Shown piece by piece: positions 38,946 to 49,568 of a stretch of 64,000 nt of DNA. The stretch is from an uncultured Hyphomicrobium sp. (GTDB lineage Bacteria > Pseudomonadota > Alphaproteobacteria > Rhizobiales > Hyphomicrobiaceae). Position 1 is the stretch's first letter. The number at the start of each line of letters is the position of its first letter. Below the pieces are notes generated by a model, which searched no databases, was not told where the DNA came from, and was given only the letters and a program-made list of their open reading frames with translations. Made by a program: the position numbers and the translations under genes. The DNA is taken from positions 124,001 through 188,000 of the forward strand of contig CAKTFJ010000003.1 of NCBI GenBank assembly GCA_934555825.1, given 5' to 3'.

Positions 38946-41546
38946 ATGCTTCTCGTGCGGCTCATGGCACGGCCTGCTGACGTTATACGGCGGACATTTG
39001 TGCATCGCGAAACGCGGCTCATCGTTGCGACGGCGCTTGCCTATGCGATCGCGGTCTACTTGGCCGTAAGCCTGACGCGGAACGCAGCGAACGTGGCGGT
39101 GATCTGGCCGGCAAATGGCATTCTGCTCGCGGGGCTCTTGTGCCTGAAAGCGCGCATGAGCCGAAGAGTCTTGATCGCGACCGCGCTGCCGGCCGGCATG
39201 ACGGCGTTTCTGTTGAACGGCGACTCCTTATCTCTCGCATTGGCTTTCCCGGTGATCAACATCACGGAAAGCCTGCTCGCTTTCGGTCTCCTGCGCTATG
39301 CCTGCGGACGGCGGATCGTTTTCACCCGCATCTGGACGGTCGCGGCCTTCGTCGCCATTTGCGTCGTCGCGCCAATCCTTCCGGCCGCAGCCGGTGCGAT
39401 GCTTTCGGCCAACACGTTCGGTGTAGATTGGACGGCAGCGCTCACGACCTGGTACCTCTCGGATAGCCTCGGACTTCTCGTTCTCACTCCGGCTATCCTT
39501 CTCACGCGCAACACGAATGGCCGGTCGGAACGCGGCCCCTCCACGGAAGCCGTTGTGCGCCACACGGTGCTTCTCGTTGCGACAACCCTTATCGTCTTTT
39601 CTCAATCGTCCGTTCCGCTTCTTTTCCTTCTCATACCGGTTTCCGTTCTGATCGCCTTCCGTCTGGGATCGCGATGCGCCGCCATCGCGACGCTGGGGCT
39701 CACGGCTGTCTCCCTGATCGCGACGTATCAAGGTTGGGGCCCTGTCGCGCTGATGGAGGACCTGGACACGCGCATCTGGGTGGTCCAGCTCTTCTGTCTC
39801 GTCAATTTGCTGACCTCGCTTGCGGTTGCCGCCGAGCTTGCCGAGCGCGAGCAGCTCCGTCGTGAGCTGGAGCGGATGTCCGCGTTGGCCTCTGCGCGGC
39901 GGCGGCAGCTCGACACGGCGCTCGACGCCATGTCGCAAGGCGTATGCCTGTTCGACAGCGCGGGGCGGATCAGCGTTCGCAACAGCCGCTTCCTTGAGAT
40001 CTATGGCCTCGCCGAAGACGCCGTGCCACCAGGAACCCCTCTTTCGGAATTGAAGGAGGCCTGCATCGGGTCCGGCGCCGTCCCCGAGCGCGACATCGCG
40101 GCGGCGGACCTCATCGCAGACAACGATGTGGAGCAGGAGCTTCTGAACGGCCGCTACATTCGCATCGGCCAGCGTGTTCTGTCGGACGGCGGGGTAATCT
40201 GCACGTATACTGATTTCACGACCGAAAAGCGGGCGGAAGATGAACTTCTCCATCGCACGCTGCACGATCTCCTGACCGGCCTGCCGAACAGATCGCTACT
40301 CGTGAATCGGATCGATCAGGCGATCGAAGCGACCCGTGAAGGCAACGCAGCGGCGGTCATGCTGCTCGATATCGACTACTTCAAGTCCGTCAACGATAAC
40401 CACGGCCATGCGGCGGGTGATGCGCTGCTGAAGGTTGTTGCCGACCGATTGCAGGCGGCTGTGCGCGCAACCGATACCGTCGCGCGCCTTGGTGGTGACG
40501 AGTTCGCACTTCTTTTGGTGGACGACGAGCACGATTGTGATGCGGTTGCCGTCGCGCGGCGCATCCTCGAGACCGTCGCACGCCCGATCGTGATCGAAGG
40601 CCGGCCGATGCGTGTCGGTGTCAGCATCGGGATTGCGAAGCCGCCCGCGGACGGCGCTACGACGGACGAGATCTTGAAAGCGGCTGACATCGCGCTCTAC
40701 AAGGCGAAGCGTAACGGCCGCGGCAAGTTTGCCTTTTTCGATGCCGCAGAAGACGCAGGTGCATGTTCCGCCAGGCGTCTGGAAAGCGAGCTGCGTCGCG
40801 CTCTTGACGAGAAGGAATTCCGCGTCGTCTATCAGCCTATCGTGTCCGGCGCATCGGGAGAGGTTGCAGCCTGCGAGGCCCTCGTTCGCTGGCAGCACCC
40901 CGAACTCGGGGTTATTTCACCGGCCGAATTCATTCCTCTCGCAGAGCGTAATGGCCTGATTGTTGGGATCGGCGATTGGGTGCTGGATCAGGCCTGCAGG
41001 GATGCGGTGCGGATGCCTCCCAGCGTCAAGGTATCTGTCAACCTGTCGCGCGTGCAGATCTCGGATCGAAACTTCGTGGGCCGCGTTGCCGAAACGCTCG
41101 CCCGGACAGGCCTTGCGCCCGAGCGGCTCGAACTTGAGATTACCGAGACCGCAATCATCGACAACGAGCGCAATGCGCTCCGCGTTCTCGAAGAGCTGAC
41201 TCAGCTTGGCGTCTCGGTTGCACTCGACGATTTTGGCGTCGGCCAGTCTGCGTTCAGTTGCCTGAGGGAGCTGCCCATCAGCCGCATCAAGATAGACCGA
41301 TCTTTCATCGACGATCTGGCAACCGACCCGAAGGCGCGCTCGATCTTCGTCGCCATGGCCACCATGGCGCGCTCGCTCGGAATGAAGACGACCGCCGAAG
41401 GCATCGAGACCGAGCAACAGAGGATCATCGCGGCCCTCGCAGGTTGCGATCATCTGCAGGGTTATCTTCTCGGCCGTCCGGAGGAACTCGACAGCCTTTC
41501 GTTCAATACGCCCGCGACGGCTGCAAGCGGCAAAATGGCCGGATGA
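38946..41546 (+). CDS. MASE1-PAS-GGDEF-EAL cyclic-di-GMP enzyme
   Basis: 866 aa from ATG 38946 (GGGGGA upstream; TTG at 38919 is an alternative). An N-terminal MASE1-type sensor has about eight to ten membrane segments (AANVAVIWPANGILLAGLL). A PAS-like domain (MSQGVCLFDSAGRI) follows. GGDEF carries the intact motif RLGGDEF and an RATD inhibitory site five residues before it. EAL carries EALVRW, NLSRVQIS, ELEITE, DDFGVG, KIDRSFI and TAEGIE, all the expected metal/catalytic residues. So synthesis and breakdown are both possible; which dominates cannot be read from sequence. Confidence 0.93.
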   Translation: MLLVRLMARPADVIRRTFVHRETRLIVATALAYAIAVYLAVSLTRNAANVAVIWPANGILLAGLLCLKARMSRRVLIATALPAGMTAFLLNGDSLSLALAFPVINITESLLAFGLLRYACGRRIVFTRIWTVAAFVAICVVAPILPAAAGAMLSANTFGVDWTAALTTWYLSDSLGLLVLTPAILLTRNTNGRSERGPSTEAVVRHTVLLVATTLIVFSQSSVPLLFLLIPVSVLIAFRLGSRCAAIATLGLTAVSLIATYQGWGPVALMEDLDTRIWVVQLFCLVNLLTSLAVAAELAEREQLRRELERMSALASARRRQLDTALDAMSQGVCLFDSAGRISVRNSRFLEIYGLAEDAVPPGTPLSELKEACIGSGAVPERDIAAADLIADNDVEQELLNGRYIRIGQRVLSDGGVICTYTDFTTEKRAEDELLHRTLHDLLTGLPNRSLLVNRIDQAIEATREGNAAAVMLLDIDYFKSVNDNHGHAAGDALLKVVADRLQAAVRATDTVARLGGDEFALLLVDDEHDCDAVAVARRILETVARPIVIEGRPMRVGVSIGIAKPPADGATTDEILKAADIALYKAKRNGRGKFAFFDAAEDAGACSARRLESELRRALDEKEFRVVYQPIVSGASGEVAACEALVRWQHPELGVISPAEFIPLAERNGLIVGIGDWVLDQACRDAVRMPPSVKVSVNLSRVQISDRNFVGRVAETLARTGLAPERLELEITETAIIDNERNALRVLEELTQLGVSVALDDFGVGQSAFSCLRELPISRIKIDRSFIDDLATDPKARSIFVAMATMARSLGMKTTAEGIETEQQRIIAALAGCDHLQGYLLGRPEELDSLSFNTPATAASGKMAG

Positions 41547-41574
41547 GAGACCTCGGCCTGCGCGGGAAAAGGTC

Positions 41575-42102
41575 TCAGCCCGGCGGCCGGAACGCCGGAC
41601 AAAGGCTTGGATCGGTTTCGAGGCGCGCGCCGCCGATAAGATCGACGCAGTAAGGGATCGCCGGAAACACGGCGAGCATGCAAAGCCGGATCGATTGGGG
41701 TTTGCCAGGCAGGTTAACGATCAGCGCCTTGCCGCGGATGCCGGCAGTTTGCCGCGACAGGATCGCGGTGGGAACCTGCGCAAGGCTCTTTTCCCGCATC
41801 AGTTCGCCGAAGCCGGGGAGCATCTTCTCGCATACCGCTTCTGTGGCCTCCGGCGTGACGTCGCGCGGTGAGGGGCCTGTGCCGCCGGTGGTGAAAATGA
41901 GGCTACACCCCTCCTGGTCAGCAAGATCCTGTAGCGTGCGCGACACGAGCGCGGCATCGTCGGGCACCAGGCGCCGGATCGCGTCCCACGGCGAGGTCAG
42001 GATTTCGGCGAGCACGTCGGCGATGGCAGGGCCGCCCTTGTCTTCATAGGTCCCGGCGCTTGCCCGGTCGGAAACCGTTACCACGCCAATCTTCGCGGTC
42101 AT
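41575..42102 (-). CDS. mogA: Molybdopterin adenylyltransferase (MogA/MoaB family)
   Basis: 175 aa from ATG 42102. VVTVSDRASAGTYEDKGGP and TTGGTGPSPRDVTPEAT are diagnostic. It adenylates molybdopterin before molybdenum insertion. Relevant neighbour: the molybdoenzyme operon napEFDABC 3.5 kb to the right. Symbol by family; moaB-type naming would also fit. Confidence 0.9.
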   Translation of the reverse strand: MTAKIGVVTVSDRASAGTYEDKGGPAIADVLAEILTSPWDAIRRLVPDDAALVSRTLQDLADQEGCSLIFTTGGTGPSPRDVTPEATEAVCEKMLPGFGELMREKSLAQVPTAILSRQTAGIRGKALIVNLPGKPQSIRLCMLAVFPAIPYCVDLIGGARLETDPSLCPAFRPPG

Positions 42103-42232
42103 GCCTCGATGGTCCTCGTTGTTGTCGGGCTTGTCGTTGCAAGCCTGTGGAATTGTCCATCGCATTTTTGGCTCCGACAATCTACACGAAGAGGCAACCC
42201 CTTCGTCCAATTCGATCCGAATGCCGCCATAG

Positions 42233-44065
42233 ATGAACCAGGATCTCTTCGTCGTACTCGCGCTGCTGTTTACGGCCGTAGTGCTGTTCGTGCGCAACAA
42301 GCCGCGCATGGACGTTGTGGCGCTCGTTATGATGACGGCGCTGCCGCTGACCGGCGTGATCGATGTTAAGGACGCGCTGGCAGGGTTCGCCGATCCCAAC
42401 ATCATCCTCATCGCAGCGCTGTTCGTGATCGGCGACAGTCTCGTCCGCACGGGGGTCGCGCAGCGATTAGGTGATTGGCTCGCAGCCCACGCGGGAGCGA
42501 GCGAAACGCGGCTCATTCCTCCGCTGATGGTCGTCGTTGCCGCTATCGGCTCCATCATGAGTTCGACGGCCGTGGTTGCCCTCTTCATTCCGGTGGTGCT
42601 GCGCATCGCTCAGCGATCCGGCATCAGCGTGCGGCGGCTCATGATGCCGCTTTCGGTTGCCGCGCTGATCAGCGGCATGATCACACTCGTCGCCACGGCA
42701 CCCAATCTCATCGTCAACAGCGAGCTTGTCCGCCGCGGCTACGACGGCTTCCAGTTCTTTAGTTTCGCGCCGTTCGGCGTACCGCTCTTGGCGTGCGCCG
42801 TCGTCTACATGCTGCTCGCGCGCCGATGGCTGTCGCCAACCATGCCGGCCGCGGTCGCTGCATCCGCAGCGCGGCCGCGCCTCTCGCAATGGATCGAGGA
42901 GTACGGGCTCGCGGAGCGAGAGCATCGTTTGCGCGTCGCGGAGGGTTCGCCGCTTATCGGGAAGACATTGGAGGAGCTCGATCTGAGAAGCTCGGCCGGG
43001 GCGAACATCATCGCGCTCGAGCGAAACGGACGCTTTTCCCGTCGCGTGATTCAGCCCGTGGCGACCACGGAGCTACGGGCCGGCGACGTGCTCTTCCTCG
43101 ATCTCTTCACATCTCTGGTCGACATCGAGGAGGTGAGGCACCGCTTCGATCTGGAGCGGCTGCCGATGACGGGCTCGTACTTCCTCGACAGGTCGCAAGA
43201 GCTGGGCATGATCGAGGTCATGATCCCGGCTGCTTCGAAGTTGGTCGGTCAGTCGGTCGTGTCGGCACGGTTCCGTTCCGAGTTCGACTTGACGGTGATC
43301 GGCCTGAGGCGAGGCGGCGCCCCGCGCGCAGGCAGTATCCGCAACGAGATGCTGAAAGTCGGCGACACTCTGCTCCTCATCGGTCCGTGGCGCGCCATCC
43401 GCCGCCTTGGATCCCATTGGAACACCGTGATCGCTTTGAGCCTGCCGGCCGATCTCGACGACGTCGTGCCCGCGCCGACACGCGCGCCGCACGCGCTTGC
43501 CGTTTTGGGGCTTGTGGTCGCGCTGATGGTAAGCGGCATCGTCCCCAATGTCATCGCGGCCCTCATCGGATGTCTCCTGCTTGGCCTTTTGCGCTGTATC
43601 GATACCGACACTGCTTATCGGTCGATCCACTGGCAAACGCTGGTTCTGATCGTCGGCATGATGCCGTTCGCCATAGCCCTTCAGAAAACGGGGGGCATCG
43701 ACATTGCGGCAACCGCCTTGATCGACACGCTAGGGAGCGTCGGCATTCACGCGATGCTCGCCGGACTGTTCGCGCTGACGGCCGTGCTCGGTCTTTTCAT
43801 ATCCAACACGGCGACAGCCGTCCTGATGGCGCCGGTCGCCTTGGCGGTGGCGGAGGAGCTGGGAAGCTCGCCCTATCCGTTTGCAATGATCGTGGCGCTC
43901 GCCGCGTCCGCCGCGTTCATGACGCCGGTGTCTTCGCCGGTAAACACGCTGGTCGTAGGCCCAGGCGCCTACACCTTCTGGGATTTCGTGCGGATAGGCG
44001 TGCCGTTCGCGATCGTTGCGATGGCGGTCAGCGTCGTGCTGGTTCCGTGGATATTGCCGCCCTAG
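42233..44065 (+). CDS. SLC13/DASS-family permease with two TrkA-C (RCK-C) domains
   Basis: 610 aa. An N-terminal half of membrane segments (MNQDLFVVLALLFTAVVLFV; STAVVALFIPVV) is followed by a cytoplasmic insert of about 200 residues with two RCK-C-like units (EGSPLIGKTLEELDL and ASKLVGQSVVSARFR starts), then a second membrane half (SNTATAVLMAPVALAVAEE). The DASS-like motif with SNTATA is typical of sodium-coupled anion carriers (sulfate, dicarboxylate). Substrate unknown; the RCK units suggest ligand gating. Weak ribosome-binding site. Divergent from mogA. Confidence 0.88.
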   Translation: MNQDLFVVLALLFTAVVLFVRNKPRMDVVALVMMTALPLTGVIDVKDALAGFADPNIILIAALFVIGDSLVRTGVAQRLGDWLAAHAGASETRLIPPLMVVVAAIGSIMSSTAVVALFIPVVLRIAQRSGISVRRLMMPLSVAALISGMITLVATAPNLIVNSELVRRGYDGFQFFSFAPFGVPLLACAVVYMLLARRWLSPTMPAAVAASAARPRLSQWIEEYGLAEREHRLRVAEGSPLIGKTLEELDLRSSAGANIIALERNGRFSRRVIQPVATTELRAGDVLFLDLFTSLVDIEEVRHRFDLERLPMTGSYFLDRSQELGMIEVMIPAASKLVGQSVVSARFRSEFDLTVIGLRRGGAPRAGSIRNEMLKVGDTLLLIGPWRAIRRLGSHWNTVIALSLPADLDDVVPAPTRAPHALAVLGLVVALMVSGIVPNVIAALIGCLLLGLLRCIDTDTAYRSIHWQTLVLIVGMMPFAIALQKTGGIDIAATALIDTLGSVGIHAMLAGLFALTAVLGLFISNTATAVLMAPVALAVAEELGSSPYPFAMIVALAASAAFMTPVSSPVNTLVVGPGAYTFWDFVRIGVPFAIVAMAVSVVLVPWILPP

Positions 44066-44228
44066 CGCCTCAGCGCCGCTCCGCGCCGGCCGCGAAAATA
44101 ATCAGACGGCATCCTGGTTATTAACGTGCGGTTAACGCAACTGAGAGTGGCGCCCCGATTATTGTATGAATGTTAAAGGACGCCACCCACGGTGAGGCTG
44201 AAATTCGTGCCGCTCGTGGAGCCTTGTC

Positions 44229-45422
44229 ATGCGTTCGTCGCGTTCCCTTCTCAAGGATGAGCAGGGAAGTATTGCCATTGTCTTTGCACTCATGCTGGTC
44301 GTCTTGTTGGTGTCGGCCGGTGTCGGAGTCGACTATGGCCGACAATTGGCAGCGCGTACGGCGATGCAGCAAGCGCTCGATGCGGCTGTGCTGGCAGCGG
44401 TCAAGCTCTCACCCGATCGGCAGAATGCCGTGGCGGAAAAAATGTTTGAGGCGGAGCTCGGAGGCGAGAACGTCGAGAACACAACGGTTAGCTTTTCGCG
44501 CGATGGCGAGCACAGGCTGGCGGGGCGCGCTGAAGGTGAAATCAAGACGACGTTGACAGCCCTCCTTGGCATAAAGACCTTGGGAGTGGCCACGACGTCT
44601 ATCGCCGAGACCAGCGGCGAAAGCGCGGCGGTGTGCATCCTCGCTCTCTCCAGGACGGCGTCGCAGCAGTTCCTTCTGAACAGCGGTGCAAAGGTCGATG
44701 CCCCCAACTGCGAAGTGCACGGAAAATCCACCGGCTCGCCGGCAGCGATATTCAACTCCGGCACGGAGTTGAAAGCTGCCCGGATTTGTCTGACCGGGAA
44801 AAACATCATCGACAATGGCGGGCGCTATACGAATTTAGAGAAATCTTGCGAGGCGGAGAACGATCCGTTTGCAGGAAAGCTGCCGGTGCCGGCGTCGAAC
44901 ACCTGCACGCAAAGCCACGGAAACTACAACGGTGGAAACGTCACTCTCAATCCTGGCGTCTATTGCGGCTGGTTCAATTTCAACAATTCTCCCAACGTCA
45001 CGTTCCAGCCCGGCGTTTACGTCATCAAGGGTGGCGGATGGAACGTCAACGGCGGCACGTGGCGCGGCGATGGCGTAACGTTCTACTATGCCGATACGTC
45101 GAAAATTCAATTCAACAGCGCGGTGGACGTGAAATTCACGCCGCCGACGTCGGGCCCTTACGCAAACATCATGATGTTCGAGGCGCCGAACTTGTCTCTC
45201 TCGCAGTTCGTGTTCAACGACGCCAAGGATATGCAGATGGATGGGCTCATCTATCTGCCGAGCAGAGATGTGACGTTCAATTCCGGCTCCAAGCTCTCGG
45301 CTAAATCGTTCACGCTCGTGCTCAACACGCTGATCCTCAACCAGACGAACTGGAGCTTAAAGCCCTCGAAGTCGAGCATATCGAGCGGCGATGGAAACAA
45401 GTCGGCCCGTCTCGTTCGCTAG
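44229..45422 (+). CDS. TadG-like pilus/Flp-associated membrane protein
   Basis: 397 aa from ATG 44229 (GGAG seven nt upstream). The N-terminal segment DEQGSIAIVFALMLVVLLVSAGVGVDYGR has the TadE/TadG form with a Gly-Glu-type pseudopilin-like start and one membrane helix. The mature part (residues 130-390) is rich in Asn, Gly and Ser with repeated beta-like stretches (GNYNGGNVTLNPGVY, NFNNSPNVTFQPGVY). No other tad gene is nearby, so it looks like an orphan. Possible surface or pilus-tether role. Confidence 0.8.
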   Translation: MRSSRSLLKDEQGSIAIVFALMLVVLLVSAGVGVDYGRQLAARTAMQQALDAAVLAAVKLSPDRQNAVAEKMFEAELGGENVENTTVSFSRDGEHRLAGRAEGEIKTTLTALLGIKTLGVATTSIAETSGESAAVCILALSRTASQQFLLNSGAKVDAPNCEVHGKSTGSPAAIFNSGTELKAARICLTGKNIIDNGGRYTNLEKSCEAENDPFAGKLPVPASNTCTQSHGNYNGGNVTLNPGVYCGWFNFNNSPNVTFQPGVYVIKGGGWNVNGGTWRGDGVTFYYADTSKIQFNSAVDVKFTPPTSGPYANIMMFEAPNLSLSQFVFNDAKDMQMDGLIYLPSRDVTFNSGSKLSAKSFTLVLNTLILNQTNWSLKPSKSSISSGDGNKSARLVR

Positions 45423-45515
45423 GCAGCGATAGCTCGTCGTTTGCGGCGCGAGAATCGTACGTCGTAAGTCAAGATTTCTCGGCTGATCGAGAGCCTGTTA
45501 CACACTTGATCTAGA

Positions 45516-45529
45516 GCAAGCGCAACGTG
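45516..45529 (+). promoter_or_regulatory. FNR/anaerobox-like site upstream of napE
   Basis: TTGAT-CTAG-AGCAA matches the FNR-family consensus TTGAT-N4-ATCAA at nine of ten positions. It is centred 125 bp upstream of the napE start in an otherwise gene-free 225-nt stretch. It suggests oxygen-responsive control of the nap operon; the -10 element is not clear. Confidence 0.65.
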
Positions 45530-45647
45530 CGCAGCATGTTGCATCAATGGGAAGCGAGATTTAGCATTTGCGTCGTTCGGAAGCGGGTTCTCTTCGCCAC
45601 CAGCAAATCGATTGAATCGGACAACATGAATTAAAAGGCGTTCAGTC

Positions 45648-45842
45648 ATGGAAAGCGAGCGCGGCCAGACAACAAGCGGAGGGGACCAAAGCCCTCTGGT
45701 CGAACGCCGCTCGGAGCTTTCTGTTTTTTTTCTTCTCGCTGTCATCATCTGGCCCATCATCTCCGTCGCGTTGATCGGCGGCTACGGTTTCCTTGTCTGG
45801 ATGTGGCAGATCGTTTTCGGCCCGCCGGGCCCACCGGGATAG
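45648..45842 (+). CDS. napE: NapE, periplasmic nitrate reductase accessory membrane protein
   Basis: 64 aa, one membrane segment (FFLLAVIIWPIISVALIGGYGFLVWMWQ) followed by GPPGPPG, the NapE pattern. Role in Nap function is unknown. First gene of napEFDABC; ribosome-binding site AAGGCG seven nt upstream. Confidence 0.92.
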   Translation: MESERGQTTSGGDQSPLVERRSELSVFFLLAVIIWPIISVALIGGYGFLVWMWQIVFGPPGPPG

Positions 45843-45852
45843 GAGCCGAACG

Positions 45853-46338
45853 ATGGATCCCGGCAGGCGGAGATTTTTTCTAGGACGGCGGGCGGCCGCA
45901 TCGGTACGCCCACCGTGGAGCACGGAAGCGGCCGTCCTCTCGGCTTGCACGAGTTGCGGCGACTGCGCCGCGTCTTGCCCAAACGGCATCATCGAGATGG
46001 GTGCGGGCAACTATCCGGAAATCCGCCTGGACAAGGCGGAATGCACGTTCTGCGGACGTTGCGCCGAGGTCTGCCGAGCAGACGTATTCGATCTGGCGCG
46101 TAAGCCGTTCCCGCACACGATTGCGATAGGCGATGAGTGTCTGTCGAAGACGGGGATCGAATGCCGGAGCTGCCAGGATGCGTGCCCCGAGGCGGCCATC
46201 CGGTTCCAGCCGCGTCTCGGCCGTCCTGCCGAGCCCGTTCTTAAAGCAGATTTATGCACCGGCTGCGGAGCATGTCTCGCGCCGTGCCCCGTGGGTGCGA
46301 TCCAAATTGTTGCCGAACGGGAGATCGCCCATGCGTGA
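45853..46338 (+). CDS. napF: NapF, iron-sulfur accessory protein
   Basis: 161 aa from ATG 45853 (AGGAG upstream). Four Cys groups typical of polyferredoxins: CTSCGDCAASCP, CTFCGRCAEVC, CRSCQDACP and CTGCGACLAPCP. NapF acts in the cytoplasm to load or activate NapA Fe-S. Its 3' end overlaps napD by eight bases. Confidence 0.95.
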   Translation: MDPGRRRFFLGRRAAASVRPPWSTEAAVLSACTSCGDCAASCPNGIIEMGAGNYPEIRLDKAECTFCGRCAEVCRADVFDLARKPFPHTIAIGDECLSKTGIECRSCQDACPEAAIRFQPRLGRPAEPVLKADLCTGCGACLAPCPVGAIQIVAEREIAHA

Positions 46339-46609
46339 GCCTGATCGCAGTGCCGTTATTCATATTTCGAGTGCCGTGATCCGTTGCCTTCCCGCAGCGG
46401 TCGAATCCGTGCGCGTGAGTATCGACGCGCTGGACTTGGCCGAGGTTGTCCATGTCGAAGAGAACAAGCTCGTCGTCATCATCGAGGGGGCGAGCAGCGG
46501 AATGGTCGGAGACTGTCTGACGCAGATTTCTGCGTACGAAGGCGTGGTCTCGGCGGCAATGGTCTACGAGCAGATTGAGCCGGCCGAAAGTGCGGGAGAG
46601 CAAGCATGA
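46331..46609 (+). CDS. napD: NapD, NapA-specific maturation chaperone
   Basis: 92 aa from ATG 46331. Ferredoxin-like chaperone that binds the NapA twin-arginine signal peptide. [17 protein letters not shown] and [14 protein letters not shown] fit the family. Overlaps napF by eight and napA by four bases, so translation is coupled. Confidence 0.92.
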   Translation: MREPDRSAVIHISSAVIRCLPAAVESVRVSIDALDLAEVVHVEENKLVVIIEGASSGMVGDCLTQISAYEGVVSAAMVYEQIEPAESAGEQA

Positions 46610-49101
46610 CGCTGACACGTCGCGATATGATCAAGGCCCATGCGGCTGGTGTGGCGGCTGCCGCGGCGGGTATCACCTTGCCGGCATCGGCACAGCAGGT
46701 AACGGGCGGCGCGGAAGCGCTGCGGATCAAGTGGTCCAAAGCGCCGTGCCGCTTTTGCGGAACGGGCTGCGGCGTCATGGTTGGCGTGCGCGACGGTCAC
46801 GTCGTCGCCACCCACGGCGACACGCAGGCCGAGGTCAACCGTGGCCTTAACTGCATCAAGGGCTACTTCCTATCCAAGATCATGTACGGCAAGGATCGGC
46901 TGACGCAGCCGCTCCTTCGTAAAAGAAACGGCAAGTACGCCAAGGACGGCGAGTTCGAGCCCGTCTCCTGGGATGAGGCGTTCGACGTGATGGCCGCTGA
47001 GGCCAAGCGCGTCCTGCGCGAAAAAGGGCCCGAAGCTGTCGGCATGTTCGGCTCCGGCCAGTGGACCATCTGGGAGGGGTATGCGGCGTCGAAGCTGATG
47101 CGCGCCGGGTTCCGCTCGAACAATCTCGATCCCAACGCGCGTCATTGCATGGCCTCTGCCGCGTACGGTTTCATGCGGACCTTCGGCATGGACGAGCCGA
47201 TGGGCTGCTACGACGACTTCGAGCACGCCGACGCTTTCGTGCTGTGGGGCTCGAACATGGCGGAGATGCATCCCATTCTGTGGACGCGCGTGTCGGATCG
47301 CAGGCTCTCCCACGACCACGTGCGGATCGCCTCGCTTCAAACCTTCACGAACCGCAGCTCGGATCTGGCCGACATTCCGATCGTCTTCCGGCCAGGAACG
47401 GATCTGGCGATCCTCAACTACATCGCCAACCACATCATCTCGACGGGTCGCGTCAACGAAGCGTTCGTCAACGACCACACGGCCTTCTTCAAAGGCCGGA
47501 CGGACATCGGCTACGGGCTGAGGCCCGAGCATCCGCTGCAGGTTGCGGCCACGGGCGCAGCCAACGCGACCGACATGGAGCCGTCGACGTTCGAAGCGTT
47601 CGCCGAGTTGGTCTCGGAATACACGCTCGACAAGGTCGCCAAGCTGTCGGGCGTAGAGCCGGACCTTTTGGAGGAACTGGCCGAAATCTACGCCGATCCC
47701 AAGCGGAAGGTCATGTCGCTCTGGACGATGGGCGTGAACCAGCACGTGCGTGGCGTGTGGGTCAATCAGATGATCTACAACGTCCACCTGCTGACCGGAA
47801 AAATCTCGGAACCAGGCAACAGCCCCTTCTCGCTGACGGGCCAGCCGTCCGCGTGCGGCACAGCGCGCGAAGTCGGAACTTTTGCTCATCGGTTGCCGGC
47901 CGACATGGTCGTCACCAACCCGAAGCATCGGGAGAAGGCCGAGCATATCTGGAAACTGCCGGAAGGCTTGCTGCCGGACTGGGTAGGCGCCCATGCCGTG
48001 GAGCAGGATCGCCGGCTGAAGGACGGCCTGATCAATTTCTACTGGGTGCAGGTCAACAACAACATGCAGGCCGCGCCCAATACCACCAACGAGACCTATC
48101 CGGGCTATCGCAATCCCGAGAACTTCATCGTCGTCTCAGACGCCTATCCGACCGTGACGGCGATGGCTGCCGACCTCATCCTGCCGGCGGCCATGTGGGT
48201 GGAGAAGGAAGGCGCCTACGGAAATGCCGAGCGGCGCACGCACTTCTGGCACCAGCTCGTGGACGCTCCAGGCGAGGCGCGGTCCGACCTGTGGCAGCTC
48301 ATGGAGTTTTCGAAGCGGTTCACGACTGACGAGGTCTGGCCAGCGGAAATCCTGGAACGCAATGCGGAGTATCGCGGCAAGACCTTATTCGATGTCCTCT
48401 ACGCGAACGGTCACCTCAACCGCTTCCCGACGAGCGACATCGAGGAGGGCTATGCGAACCACGAGTCAGAACGTTTCGGCTTCTACGTCCAGAAGGGCCT
48501 CTTCGAGGAATATGCCGAGTTCGGACGCGGCAAGGCGCACGACCTCGACAACTTCGACGTCTATCACCGCGTCCGCGGGCTTCGCTGGCCTGTGGTGGAG
48601 GGGAAAGAGACGCTCTGGCGTTACCGCGAAGGCTACGATCCCTACGTCAAGCCGGGTCGCGGCGTGGAGTTCTACGGCAAGCCGGACGGCCGTGCGGTGA
48701 TCTTGGGCGTGCCCTACGAGCCGCCGGCCGAATCTCCCGACGACGAGTTTGACATGTGGCTGGTGACGGGCCGCGTGCTGGAGCATTGGCACTCGGGCTC
48801 GATGACGATGCGTGTGCCGGAGCTCTACAAAGCTTTCCCTGGTGCGCTTTGCTACATGCATCCGCAAGACGCGCGCGAGCGAGGTTTCAACCGCGGCATG
48901 GAGATCAGGGTCGTTTCCCGCCGCGGAGATATGCGCACGCGCCTTGAGACACGGGGCCGGAACAGGCCGCCGCGCGGCGTCATCTTCGTTCCCTGGTTCG
49001 ACGCGAGCCAGCTGATCAACAAGGTCACGCTGGACGCCAATGATCCCATCTCCCGGCAGACGGACTTCAAAAAATGCGCAGTCAGAATAGAACGCGTGTA
49101 A
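46606..49101 (+). CDS. napA: NapA, periplasmic nitrate reductase catalytic subunit
   Basis: 831 aa, full length. Tat signal [15 protein letters not shown] with RR at 5-6. Fe-S ligands C48, C51, C55 and C83; the molybdenum cysteine is C181 in [12 protein letters not shown]. It carries a 4Fe-4S cluster and bis-MGD cofactor and reduces nitrate to nitrite in the periplasm. Overlaps napB by 28 bases. Confidence 0.98.
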   Translation: MTLTRRDMIKAHAAGVAAAAAGITLPASAQQVTGGAEALRIKWSKAPCRFCGTGCGVMVGVRDGHVVATHGDTQAEVNRGLNCIKGYFLSKIMYGKDRLTQPLLRKRNGKYAKDGEFEPVSWDEAFDVMAAEAKRVLREKGPEAVGMFGSGQWTIWEGYAASKLMRAGFRSNNLDPNARHCMASAAYGFMRTFGMDEPMGCYDDFEHADAFVLWGSNMAEMHPILWTRVSDRRLSHDHVRIASLQTFTNRSSDLADIPIVFRPGTDLAILNYIANHIISTGRVNEAFVNDHTAFFKGRTDIGYGLRPEHPLQVAATGAANATDMEPSTFEAFAELVSEYTLDKVAKLSGVEPDLLEELAEIYADPKRKVMSLWTMGVNQHVRGVWVNQMIYNVHLLTGKISEPGNSPFSLTGQPSACGTAREVGTFAHRLPADMVVTNPKHREKAEHIWKLPEGLLPDWVGAHAVEQDRRLKDGLINFYWVQVNNNMQAAPNTTNETYPGYRNPENFIVVSDAYPTVTAMAADLILPAAMWVEKEGAYGNAERRTHFWHQLVDAPGEARSDLWQLMEFSKRFTTDEVWPAEILERNAEYRGKTLFDVLYANGHLNRFPTSDIEEGYANHESERFGFYVQKGLFEEYAEFGRGKAHDLDNFDVYHRVRGLRWPVVEGKETLWRYREGYDPYVKPGRGVEFYGKPDGRAVILGVPYEPPAESPDDEFDMWLVTGRVLEHWHSGSMTMRVPELYKAFPGALCYMHPQDARERGFNRGMEIRVVSRRGDMRTRLETRGRNRPPRGVIFVPWFDASQLINKVTLDANDPISRQTDFKKCAVRIERV

Positions 49102-49565
49102 CCCTGGCCCGCTGGTCTTCGCTCGGCATCGCAGCCCTTGCGGCGGGTGCCGTGGCATTCGCGGCGGCCTATGCCCAAGAGATCGTGCCGAGGCTCACTG
49201 GCGCGGCGCATCCCATGGAGGACGTTGCCGCGTCCCCGTTGCCTTCGCCCGTGGTCGACGATCAGCGGCGGATGCGCAACTACCCGGAGCAGCCGCCGAT
49301 CATCCCGCATTCGATCGACGGTTATCAGATCTCGCTCAACGCCAATCGGTGCCTGGAGTGCCATCGCCGCCAATACACAGACCACGTTCGGGCGCCGATG
49401 ATCAGCATCACTCACTTTCAGGATAGGGACGGCCAGATGCTCGCGGACGTCGCGCCGCGTCGCCATAACTGCACCGCGTGCCACGTCCAGCAGACAGACG
49501 CCAAACCGCTTGTCGAAAACGACTTCCGCGACATGCTCAACCTTCTGCCGGTCGGGGAGAAATAA
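49074..49565 (+). CDS. napB: NapB, dihaem cytochrome c subunit
   Basis: 163 aa. The signal peptide is near residues 10-35 ([18 protein letters not shown]). Two haem motifs, CLECH and CTACH. It passes electrons to NapA. The start lies inside napA (28-base overlap), with no better alternative inside the conserved part. Confidence 0.95.
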   Translation: MRSQNRTRVTLARWSSLGIAALAAGAVAFAAAYAQEIVPRLTGAAHPMEDVAASPLPSPVVDDQRRMRNYPEQPPIIPHSIDGYQISLNANRCLECHRRQYTDHVRAPMISITHFQDRDGQMLADVAPRRHNCTACHVQQTDAKPLVENDFRDMLNLLPVGEK

Positions 49566-49568
49566 GCG

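Noticed and set aside
45840..46338. napF considered as a generic ferredoxin unrelated to Nap
   Set aside because: Four Cys clusters, position between napE and napD and an eight-base overlap with napD fit NapF closely.
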